33,677 nucleotides of DNA, taken from contig JAFGXY010000046.1 in NCBI GenBank assembly GCA_016936395.1, forward strand, positions 1 to 33,677. Direction: 5' to 3'. This document shows, piece after piece, positions 8,725 through 15,481 of this stretch. The DNA is from Paracoccaceae bacterium (GTDB lineage Bacteria > Pseudomonadota > Alphaproteobacteria > Rhodobacterales > Rhodobacteraceae). The first letter of the stretch is position 1. Every line of letters begins with the position of its first letter. The position numbers and the translations under genes are program-made. The notes beneath the pieces are model-generated. The model was not told where the DNA came from. It was given only the letters and a program-made list of their open reading frames with translations, and made no database searches.

Positions 8725-8777
8725 AGCATACAAGATCGTTGCCCCATCAAGGGCCACGAACAATCGAGGAGACGCTC

Positions 8778-10688
8778 GTGGGTAACGCACGAAATATCGC
8801 ATTCTGGGTCGTTCTGTTCTTCCTGATCCTTGCCCTGTTCAACCTGTTCAGCGGCAGCCAGACCACCATGTCGTCGCGTCAGATTTCCTATTCGGATTTC
8901 ATCAGCCGGGTAGAGACGGGCAACGTCGCCTCGGCCGTGATTGACGGCGAAAAGGTTCTGGTGCGTGGCAAGGATGGCAACCAGTTCACCGCCATCATCC
9001 CGCAAGGCACCGATGTGACCGGGCAGTTGATCGCCAATGGCGTGGAAGTGCGTGCCGAGGCACAGGAACAATCGGGCTTTCTGAGCATGATCTCGCTCTG
9101 GCTGCCGTTCCTTGTGCTGATCGGCATCTGGATTTTCTTCATGAACCGGATGCAAGGCGGCGGCAAAGGCGGGGCGATGGGCTTTGGCAAATCGCGCGCC
9201 AAACTGCTGACCGAAAAGCAGGGCCGCGTCACCTTCGATGATGTTGCCGGTATCGATGAGGCCAAGGAAGAGCTGGAAGAAATCGTCGAATTCTTGCGCA
9301 ATCCGCAAAAGTTCAGCCGTCTGGGTGGCAAGATCCCGAAAGGCGCCTTGCTGGTCGGCCCGCCCGGCACCGGTAAAACCCTTCTGGCCCGTGCCATCGC
9401 GGGCGAGGCGGGCGTGCCGTTCTTTACCATATCGGGCTCGGATTTTGTCGAAATGTTCGTGGGCGTCGGTGCATCCCGGGTGCGCGACATGTTCGAACAG
9501 GCCAAGAAGAACGCCCCCTGCATCGTGTTCATCGACGAGATTGACGCGGTTGGCCGGGCGCGTGGCGTCGGCATGGGCGGCGGCAACGATGAACGCGAAC
9601 AGACCCTGAACCAGCTTCTGGTTGAAATGGACGGGTTTGAGGCCAATGAAGGCGTCATCATCGTCGCGGCCACCAACCGCAAGGACGTGCTGGACCCTGC
9701 GCTGCTGCGCCCGGGCCGGTTTGACCGCCAGATCCACGTGCCGAACCCCGACATCAAGGGCCGCGAAAAGATCCTTGGCGTGCACGCCCGCAAGGTGCCG
9801 TTGGGCCCCGATGTGGACCTGCGCACCATTGCGCGCGGAACCCCCGGTTTTTCCGGTGCCGATCTGATGAACCTTGTCAACGAAGCCGCCCTGATGGCCG
9901 CCCGCATTGGCCGTCGCTTTGTGGCGATGGATGACTTTGAAAACGCCAAGGACAAGGTGATGATGGGGGCCGAGCGTCGGTCTATGGTTCTGACCCAGGA
10001 CCAGAAGGAAATGACCGCCTATCACGAAGCCGGCCACGCCATTGTGGGTATGACCCTGCCGAAATGTGACCCGGTTTACAAGGCGACGATCATACCGCGC
10101 GGCGGTGCGCTTGGCATGGTGATGAGCCTGCCGGAAATGGACCGCCTGAACTGGCACCGCGACCAGTGCGAACAACGCATCGCGATGACGATGGCGGGCA
10201 AAGCCGCCGAGATCATCAAATGGGGGCCGGATTCGGTTTCCAACGGCCCGTCGGGTGATATCCAGCAGGCATCTGCGCTGGCCCGCGCCATGGTTCTGCG
10301 CTGGGGCATGTCGGATCTGGTCGGCAACATCGACTATGCCGAAGCCGCCGAAGGCTATTCGGGCAATGCGGGTGGCTTTTCGGTTTCAGCCGAAACCAAG
10401 CGGTTGATCGAACAAGAGGTCAAACGCCTGATCGACGAAGGCTATGAAACCGCCCGCCGCATCCTGCTGGAAAAGAACACCGAGTTTGAACGTCTGGCGC
10501 AGGGCCTGCTGGAATACGAGACCCTGACCGGCGACGAGATCAAGCGCGTTGTGGCAGGTGAGCCGCTGGGCAAGGACGATGATGCCGACAAATCGGCCTC
10601 GGGCGGCGGGCTGAGCTCCATCGCCGCGATCCCCAAGACCAAACCGAAGGCCCCGAAACCCGGGCTGGAGCCTGAGCCGACGATCTGA
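8778..10688 (+). CDS. ftsH: ATP-dependent zinc metalloprotease FtsH
   Basis: 636 residues, normal for FtsH, a hexameric inner-membrane AAA+ protease that degrades damaged membrane proteins and regulators. TM1 is near residues 7-24 ([18 protein letters not shown]). A periplasmic domain follows, then TM2 near 101-122 ([21 protein letters not shown]). The AAA domain has Walker A GPPGTGKT (194-201), Walker [14 protein letters not shown] and the second region of homology ending [10 protein letters not shown]. The pore motif [14 protein letters not shown] is present. The peptidase has the zinc motif HEAGH (416-420). The C-terminal tail is Lys/Pro-rich. The start is a GTG with GAGGAG six bases upstream; an in-frame TTG at 8739 lacks such support. 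A strong terminator follows directly. Confidence 0.97.
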   Translation: MGNARNIAFWVVLFFLILALFNLFSGSQTTMSSRQISYSDFISRVETGNVASAVIDGEKVLVRGKDGNQFTAIIPQGTDVTGQLIANGVEVRAEAQEQSGFLSMISLWLPFLVLIGIWIFFMNRMQGGGKGGAMGFGKSRAKLLTEKQGRVTFDDVAGIDEAKEELEEIVEFLRNPQKFSRLGGKIPKGALLVGPPGTGKTLLARAIAGEAGVPFFTISGSDFVEMFVGVGASRVRDMFEQAKKNAPCIVFIDEIDAVGRARGVGMGGGNDEREQTLNQLLVEMDGFEANEGVIIVAATNRKDVLDPALLRPGRFDRQIHVPNPDIKGREKILGVHARKVPLGPDVDLRTIARGTPGFSGADLMNLVNEAALMAARIGRRFVAMDDFENAKDKVMMGAERRSMVLTQDQKEMTAYHEAGHAIVGMTLPKCDPVYKATIIPRGGALGMVMSLPEMDRLNWHRDQCEQRIAMTMAGKAAEIIKWGPDSVSNGPSGDIQQASALARAMVLRWGMSDLVGNIDYAEAAEGYSGNAGGFSVSAETKRLIEQEVKRLIDEGYETARRILLEKNTEFERLAQGLLEYETLTGDEIKRVVAGEPLGKDDDADKSASGGGLSSIAAIPKTKPKAPKPGLEPEPTI

Positions 10689-10710
10689 CCACGGATTGAC
10701 TGCAAGACCA

Positions 10711-10743
10711 AACCCCGAAACCTGCCGCCGGTTTCGGGGTTTT
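10711..10743 (+). terminator. Rho-independent terminator after ftsH
   Basis: Inverted repeat AACCCCGAAACC (10711-10722) and GGTTTCGGGGTT (10730-10741) with a 7-nt loop, followed by a run of T. A perfect 12-bp stem with a T tail, 22 nt after the ftsH stop, closes the tol-ftsH block. Confidence 0.9.
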
Positions 10744-10797
10744 CGCATGCGCCCATGGTCGGTTGACCCGGCGCCCGACAGCAAGGCCGGATGGATG

Positions 10798-10826
10798 TTG
10801 ACGACAGGGCGCACCCGCCGTTAGTG
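10798..10826 (+). promoter_or_regulatory. putative fhs promoter
   Basis: TTGACG (10798-10803), a near-consensus -35 box, is 17 nt upstream of a weak -10 TTAGTG (10821-10826). It lies after the ftsH terminator and about 45 nt before the fhs start, where a promoter is needed. Only the -35 is strong. Confidence 0.4.
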
Positions 10827-10869
10827 GTTTGAACGCCTGAGCGGCGGCAGGGTCTTGGGAGGCGGCAAA

Positions 10870-12546
10870 ATGGACTTCAAAACCGATATCGAGATCGCCC
10901 GCGCGGCAAAAAAGCTGCCGATCATGCAGATCGGGGCCGGGCTGGGCATCCCCGAGGCCGACCTTTTGCCCTATGGCCATGACAAGGCCAAGGTCGGACA
11001 GGCCTTCATCCGGTCGGTGCAGGACCGCCCCGATGGCAAGCTGATCCTGGTGACCGCGATCAACCCGACCCCGGCGGGCGAAGGCAAGACCACCACGACC
11101 GTGGGTCTGGGCGACGGTCTGAACCGGATTGGCAAGAAGGCAATCGTCTGCATCCGCGAGGCCAGCCTTGGCCCCAACTTCGGCATGAAGGGCGGGGCGG
11201 CGGGCGGCGGCATGGCTCAGGTTGTGCCGATGGAAGACATGAACCTGCATTTCACCGGTGATTTCCACGCCATCACCTCGGCCCACAACCTTTTGGCTGC
11301 GATGATCGACAACCATATCTATTGGGGCAACGAATTGCAGATTGACGATCGCCGGGTGGTCTGGCGGCGGGTGATGGACATGAACGACCGCGCGCTGCGC
11401 GACATTGTCACCAGCCTTGGCGGCATTGCGAACGGCTTTCCACGCCAGACCGGGTTTGACATCACCGTGGCCTCCGAGGTCATGGCGATCTTGTGCCTTG
11501 CCCGCGATCTGGACGATCTGCACGAACGGCTGGGCGACATCGTCGTGGCGTATCGGCGCGACAAGTCGCCGGTATTTTGCCGCGACATCAAGGCCGATGG
11601 CGCCATGACGGTGCTTTTGCGCGACGCGATGCAGCCCAACCTTGTGCAGACGCTGGAAAACACCCCGGCCTTCGTGCATGGCGGGCCTTTTGCCAATATC
11701 GCGCATGGCTGCAATTCGGTGATCGCCACCACAACCGCGCTGAAGCTGGGTGATTATGTGGTGACGGAAGCCGGCTTCGGGGCCGATCTGGGGGCAGAAA
11801 AGTTTTTTGACATCAAGTGCCGCAAGGCAGGCCTTGAACCCGCGGCAGCGGTGATTGTCGCCACGGTGCGCGCGCTGAAGCTGAACGGCGGTGTCGCCAA
11901 GGACGATCTGGCAACCGAGAATGTCGCAGCGGTGCAGCAGGGCTGCCCCAACCTTGGCCGCCACATCGCCAACGTGCAGGGCTTTGGCGTGCCTGTGGTG
12001 GTGGCGATCAACCATTTCCAGTCTGACACCGAGGCCGAGATTGCTGCCGTCAAAGCCTATGTCGCAGGCCAGGGTGCCGAGGCGATCTTGTGCACCCATT
12101 GGGCAAACGGGTCCGAAGGCATCACCGATCTGGCGCAGCGGGTGGTGGAACTGGCCGAAAGCGGGACCAGCCGCTTTGCCCCGCTCTACCCCGACGACAT
12201 GCCGCTGTTTGACAAGATCGAAACCATCGCCAGGCGCATCTATCACGCTGATGCGGTGGTCGCCGACAAGGCGATTCGCGATCAACTCAGCGCGTGGGAG
12301 GCCGAAGGCTATGGCCATCTGCCGGTCTGCATTGCCAAGACCCAGTATTCCTTCACCACCGATCCCACGCAGCGCGGCGCCCCCACCGGCCACAGCATCC
12401 CGGTGCGCGAGGTGCGGCTGTCGGCAGGCGCGGGCTTTGTGGTGGTGATCTGCGGCGAGATCATGACCATGCCGGGACTGCCGCGCAGCCCCAGCGCCGA
12501 GGTGATCCGGCTGAACGAGGCCGGCGATGTCGAAGGGCTGTTCTAG
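10870..12546 (+). CDS. fhs: formate--tetrahydrofolate ligase
   Basis: 558 residues, the family's usual length. The enzyme makes 10-formyl-THF from formate, THF and ATP, the entry of formate into the one-carbon pool. Diagnostic segments: the nucleotide loop [16 protein letters not shown] (P-loop about 67-74); [73 protein letters not shown]; and the C-terminal [23 protein letters not shown] about eight bases before the ATG supports the start. With folD (bifunctional dehydrogenase/cyclohydrolase) two genes downstream it covers the interconversion of formate, formyl-, methenyl- and methylene-THF. The 84-nt gap to the next gene shows no terminator, so an operon is likely. Confidence 0.97.
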   Translation: MDFKTDIEIARAAKKLPIMQIGAGLGIPEADLLPYGHDKAKVGQAFIRSVQDRPDGKLILVTAINPTPAGEGKTTTTVGLGDGLNRIGKKAIVCIREASLGPNFGMKGGAAGGGMAQVVPMEDMNLHFTGDFHAITSAHNLLAAMIDNHIYWGNELQIDDRRVVWRRVMDMNDRALRDIVTSLGGIANGFPRQTGFDITVASEVMAILCLARDLDDLHERLGDIVVAYRRDKSPVFCRDIKADGAMTVLLRDAMQPNLVQTLENTPAFVHGGPFANIAHGCNSVIATTTALKLGDYVVTEAGFGADLGAEKFFDIKCRKAGLEPAAAVIVATVRALKLNGGVAKDDLATENVAAVQQGCPNLGRHIANVQGFGVPVVVAINHFQSDTEAEIAAVKAYVAGQGAEAILCTHWANGSEGITDLAQRVVELAESGTSRFAPLYPDDMPLFDKIETIARRIYHADAVVADKAIRDQLSAWEAEGYGHLPVCIAKTQYSFTTDPTQRGAPTGHSIPVREVRLSAGAGFVVVICGEIMTMPGLPRSPSAEVIRLNEAGDVEGLF

Positions 12547-12630
12547 GGCCAGAGGTTGAGACAACGCTTCACGTTGCCCTTCGCGGGTCTGGCCGCTATG
12601 TGAAGGGCGTGCTGAACGGGGAAGATGGCG

Positions 12631-12945
12631 ATGCTCAAGCCCAAGGATTGCAACTCGATGGCCCAGATCCGGGCCGAGATTGACCGGCTGGACGAAGATC
12701 TGGTGCGGCTGTTTGCCGAGCGGGCGGGCTATATCGACCGTGCTGCGGAAATCAAGGCGCAGGTCGATCTGCCCGCCCGGATCGGGTCTCGGGTCGAGGA
12801 GGTGGTGCAGAACGTGCGCCGCCATGCCGATACCTACGGGCTGCCGCCCGATCTGGTGGAAAAGCTGTGGCGGCGTCTGATCGACTGGTCGATCGCGCGC
12901 GAAGAAAACCGCCTTGGCCCCGACAGCATGCGAAAGGACGGCTAA
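12631..12945 (+). CDS. chorismate mutase, AroQ class (type II), small form
   Basis: 104-residue all-helical protein of the AroQ chorismate mutase family, which converts chorismate to prephenate for Phe and Tyr synthesis. The first helix, [34 protein letters not shown], carries the family's pattern of an N-terminal Arg, an LxRxxD-like spacing, a central Arg and a Lys that bind the substrate carboxylates. The second part ([40 protein letters not shown]) matches the remaining helices. An isochorismate pyruvate lyase (PchB-like) activity cannot be excluded, since it shares this fold. Two ATGs lie six bases apart (12625, 12631); GGGGA is 8 nt before the second, so 12631 is chosen. It sits between fhs and folD and ends one base before the folD ATG. 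Confidence 0.85.
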   Translation: MLKPKDCNSMAQIRAEIDRLDEDLVRLFAERAGYIDRAAEIKAQVDLPARIGSRVEEVVQNVRRHADTYGLPPDLVEKLWRRLIDWSIAREENRLGPDSMRKDG

Positions 12946-12946
12946 G

Positions 12947-13837
12947 ATGGCAGCCACGTTGATCGACGGCAAGGCGTTTGCGGCATGGGTGCGCGCCGAT
13001 GTGGCCGCCCATGTGGCGCGCCTGCGCGAAGTGCACGGGCTGGTGCCCGGTTTGGCCGTGGTGCTGGTGGGGCAAGACCCGGCGTCTCAGGTCTATGTCC
13101 GCAACAAGGGGGTGCAGACCACCGAGGCCGGGATGGCCAGTTTTGAACACAAGCTGCCGGTTGACACGCCCGAGGCCGATCTGCTGGCGCTGGTGGCGCG
13201 CCTGAACGCCGACCCTGCGGTGCATGGCATTCTGGTGCAACTGCCGCTGCCCAAGCACATCGACACCGATCTGGTGATCAACGCCATTGATCCGGCCAAG
13301 GACGTGGACGGCTTTCATATCTCGAACGTCGGGCTGCTGGGCACCGGGCAAAAGGCGATGGTGCCCTGCACACCGCTGGGGTGTCTGATGATGCTGCGCG
13401 ACCATCTGGGCAGCCTGTCGGGGCTGAACGCGGTGGTGGTGGGGCGGTCCAACATCGTCGGCAAGCCGATGGCGCAACTGCTGTTGGGCGACAGTTGCAC
13501 GGTGACCATCGCGCACAGCCGGACCCGCGATCTGGCCGAGGTCTGTGCCCGCGCCGACATTCTGGTCGCCGCCGTTGGCCGCCCAGAGATGATCACCGGC
13601 GACATGGTCAAACCGGGGGCCACGGTGATTGACGTCGGCATCAACCGCATCGAACGCGACGGGCGTGCGCGGCTGGTCGGCGATGTCGATTTCGCCAGTG
13701 CCGCAGCGGTGGCCGGTGCCATCACCCCGGTGCCCGGTGGCGTCGGCCCGATGACCATCGCCTGCCTTCTGGCCAATACCCTGACTGCCTGCTGCCGTGC
13801 CAACGGTTTGCCCGAACCTGACGGCCTGACGGCCTGA
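12947..13837 (+). CDS. folD: bifunctional methylenetetrahydrofolate dehydrogenase / methenyltetrahydrofolate cyclohydrolase FolD
   Basis: 296 residues. FolD oxidises 5,10-methylene-THF with NADP and hydrolyses methenyl-THF to 10-formyl-THF. Seen in order: [19 protein letters not shown] with catalytic Tyr50 and Lys54; the [13 protein letters not shown] loop; [24 protein letters not shown]; the Rossmann motif [27 protein letters not shown]; and [16 protein letters not shown]. The ATG is one base after the chorismate mutase stop (TAAGATG). The usual YVxxKxKxCxxxG stretch reads [13 protein letters not shown] here, so the second Lys and the Cys are replaced while the catalytic Lys remains. The C-terminus runs into a tandem 8-bp repeat that contains the stop codon. 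Confidence 0.96.
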   Translation: MAATLIDGKAFAAWVRADVAAHVARLREVHGLVPGLAVVLVGQDPASQVYVRNKGVQTTEAGMASFEHKLPVDTPEADLLALVARLNADPAVHGILVQLPLPKHIDTDLVINAIDPAKDVDGFHISNVGLLGTGQKAMVPCTPLGCLMMLRDHLGSLSGLNAVVVGRSNIVGKPMAQLLLGDSCTVTIAHSRTRDLAEVCARADILVAAVGRPEMITGDMVKPGATVIDVGINRIERDGRARLVGDVDFASAAAVAGAITPVPGGVGPMTIACLLANTLTACCRANGLPEPDGLTA

Positions 13838-13840
13838 CGG
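13817..13840 (+). repeat. tandem 8-bp repeat (CCTGACGG x3) across the folD stop codon
   Basis: Three exact copies of CCTGACGG occupy 13817-13824, 13825-13832 and 13833-13840. The folD TGA is inside the third copy. Because the unit is not a multiple of three, gain or loss of one unit would change the last residues and the stop position of FolD. Confidence 0.85.
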
Positions 13841-13888
13841 TCTGAGAGGCAGTTTGCACGGCCGTTCTGCTTGGGCCTGACGCATGGC

Positions 13889-13917
13889 TTGCTTTCGCTC
13901 AACCCAAAGGCTATGTC
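13889..13917 (+). promoter_or_regulatory. putative promoter of the LytTR gene
   Basis: TTGCTT (13889-13894) and TATGTC (13912-13917) with a 17-nt spacer, 37 nt before the chosen start codon. This is a plausible sigma-70 promoter judged only by the boxes and spacing. Confidence 0.4.
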
Positions 13918-13953
13918 CGCACCGGTGTGTGGGTAGGCGCCAAAGGGGTGCGC

Positions 13954-14820
13954 ATGGGTGTTTTCTTGCAAGCGTTGCGCGCTGATTTTGGCACGCCAAC
14001 GCCCTTTTTTCTTTGGATTTTCCTGACAGTGATCGTGGGTTTGGCCGGGCCTTTCGGCACCTATCCAACCTTTGATCTTGCCCATCGCCTGCTGTTCTGG
14101 GCGGTCAATATCGGCCTGTGCCTAGTGTTTGGGGCGATGATGCGGGCCTTGGTCTATGGCGTGATGGGGTTGCGCCGAACGCTGGCCGGATCAGCCCTGA
14201 TCGCGCTGATCCTTGCCCTGGGCTTGCCGGTGTTCATCTACGGCTCGATCCGGTTGCTGCTTGGCCCGGCCTACAGCGACGCCCCCAGCCCTCTGGAACT
14301 GTCGCTGTTTGTGTTTTGCACCTCGCTGGGGATCAGTGCCTATCGGGCGGTGACAAGAGCCAAGGTGGCGGCCCTGCCGCCCGCACCGGCGCCGGCGTCA
14401 GAGCCAGAGCGGTTGCCCCGTCTGATCCGCCGCTTGCCACCCGACAGGCGCGGAGCCCTGATTTCCCTGTCGGTGCGCGATCACTATGTCGATGTCACCA
14501 CCAGCCGGGGCCGTGTCAGCCTGCTGCTGCGGCTGGGCGACGCGGTAGACGAGGTGGACGGCGTCGATGGTGCGCAGGTGCACAGGTCGCATTGGGTGGC
14601 TTGGGCGGCGGTTGCGGGCATCGAACGCGCGGCGGGAAAGCTTACGCTGCTGATGCAGGACGGCAGCCGGGTGCCCGTGTCGAAAACCTATCGCGATCTG
14701 GTCGAGGCGCGCGGTTTCGGCATCGCCCGCGCCACCGTCCCGCCGCATGAAATGGCAAGTGCTGCCGGGCCGAACAGCCCGTCAAAGGCCGGGTCATCGG
14801 CCCAAAGCCCGCCAGTATAG
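13954..14820 (+). CDS. membrane-anchored LytTR-domain DNA-binding regulator
   Basis: 288 residues. Four hydrophobic segments are visible, near residues 17-35, 44-64, 76-99 and 115-133. A Pro/Ala linker (ALPPAPAPASEPE) follows, then a LytTR domain at about 168-262: LISLSVRDHYVDVTTSRG, LLLRLGDAVDEVDGVDGAQVHRSHWVAW, then GKLTLLMQDGSRVPVSKTYRDLV. LytTR domains bind DNA through beta strands; fused to membrane helices they form one-component regulators whose signal is usually unknown. The start is set by AAAGGGG five bases upstream of the ATG; a GTG at 13927 is in frame but unsupported. The last residues after the domain (HEMASAAGPNSPSKAG...) look like read-through into the convergent pdeM gene, which overlaps by 133 bp. 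No histidine kinase lies nearby. Confidence 0.85.
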   Translation: MGVFLQALRADFGTPTPFFLWIFLTVIVGLAGPFGTYPTFDLAHRLLFWAVNIGLCLVFGAMMRALVYGVMGLRRTLAGSALIALILALGLPVFIYGSIRLLLGPAYSDAPSPLELSLFVFCTSLGISAYRAVTRAKVAALPPAPAPASEPERLPRLIRRLPPDRRGALISLSVRDHYVDVTTSRGRVSLLLRLGDAVDEVDGVDGAQVHRSHWVAWAAVAGIERAAGKLTLLMQDGSRVPVSKTYRDLVEARGFGIARATVPPHEMASAAGPNSPSKAGSSAQSPPV

Positions 14821-15374
14821 GTGCCAAAGGCGGGCAGGATCATCCGATCTGCATCGGCCAGAAAGCACCGCCATGCCTTGCCCGCCAGCCGCACCTTGGG
14901 GTGATAATGGCCCGAAATCTCGCCCGCGCCGCCTGCCTTGGCCGCGCCGCCCGCTTCGGCGATGTGGCGAAATCGCAGCCCCGCAATCTGCACCTCGGCC
15001 CGATGTGTGCCGGCAATTTCCAGCGGCCCCGGATCATGATTGCCGGTGATCCAGACCCAAGCGCGCCCGGCCATCAGCCGCGCCAGCCACAGCCGCGCAT
15101 CTTCCTCCAGCCCCGCCAAACTGGCGCCATCATCGAAACTGTCGCCCAGACAGATTACGGTCCTTGGCCGCAGGACGGCAATCTCGGCTTCCAGCCGGGC
15201 CAGCGTGTCGCGGCTGTCATAGGGCGGCAACAGCGCCCCGGCCCGCCGCGCCATCCGTTCGGCCTTGCCAAGGTGCAGGTCCGAGACGCACAAAAGCTCC
15301 TGCGCAGGCCAGAACAACGCTCCCGAAGCACGGGCGACCAAGTCTTCTGCGGCAAGACGGATGGCATATGACAT
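14688..15374 (-). CDS. pdeM: ligase-associated DNA damage response endonuclease PdeM (calcineurin-like phosphoesterase)
   Basis: 228 residues starting MSYAIRLAAEDLVARASGALFWPA, the normal PdeM N-terminus. Metallophosphoesterase motifs in order: CVSDLHLGKAE, CLGDSFDDGA, ITGNHDPG and ISGHYHPK, giving the Asp, His, Asn and His ligands for two metals. PdeM belongs to a four-gene set with an Lhr-like helicase, an ATP-dependent DNA ligase and an exonuclease, thought to act in DNA repair. Only helicase and pdeM are in this window. An in-frame ATG at 15485 overlaps the helicase stop (ATGA) and would add a 37-residue extension; I prefer 15374 from family sequence and a GC-rich non-protein-like leader. 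The 3' end overlaps the convergent LytTR gene. Confidence 0.88.
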   Translation of the reverse strand: MSYAIRLAAEDLVARASGALFWPAQELLCVSDLHLGKAERMARRAGALLPPYDSRDTLARLEAEIAVLRPRTVICLGDSFDDGASLAGLEEDARLWLARLMAGRAWVWITGNHDPGPLEIAGTHRAEVQIAGLRFRHIAEAGGAAKAGGAGEISGHYHPKVRLAGKAWRCFLADADRMILPAFGTYTGGLWADDPAFDGLFGPAALAISCGGTVARAMPKPRASTRSR

Positions 15375-15428
15375 ACGGTCGAATTGCCCCGGCTTTGCGG
15401 CCAAAGCAACCCCCCAAGGGCTTGCTGC

Positions 15429-15452
15429 TTTTGAAATACTCCCGCCGGAGGC
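15429..15452. repeat. short intergenic AAATACTCCC element, copy 1
   Basis: The plus strand reads TTTTGAAATACTCCCGCCGG, continuing AGGC. A related sequence (TCTTGGCAAAAATACCC) lies at 32560-32576. I recall this GGCGGGAGTATTT type of sequence as frequent near gene ends in Rhodobacteraceae genomes. Here it lies between the helicase stop and the pdeM start. Function unknown. Confidence 0.4.
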
Positions 15453-15481
15453 GTCCGCCGCCCACCCGCATGCGCGCGGGA

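Noticed and set aside
10540..12972. An 810-codon minus-strand frame opposite fhs
   Set aside because: Shadow of the fhs and chorismate mutase genes; no recognisable domain and composition typical of antisense frames.
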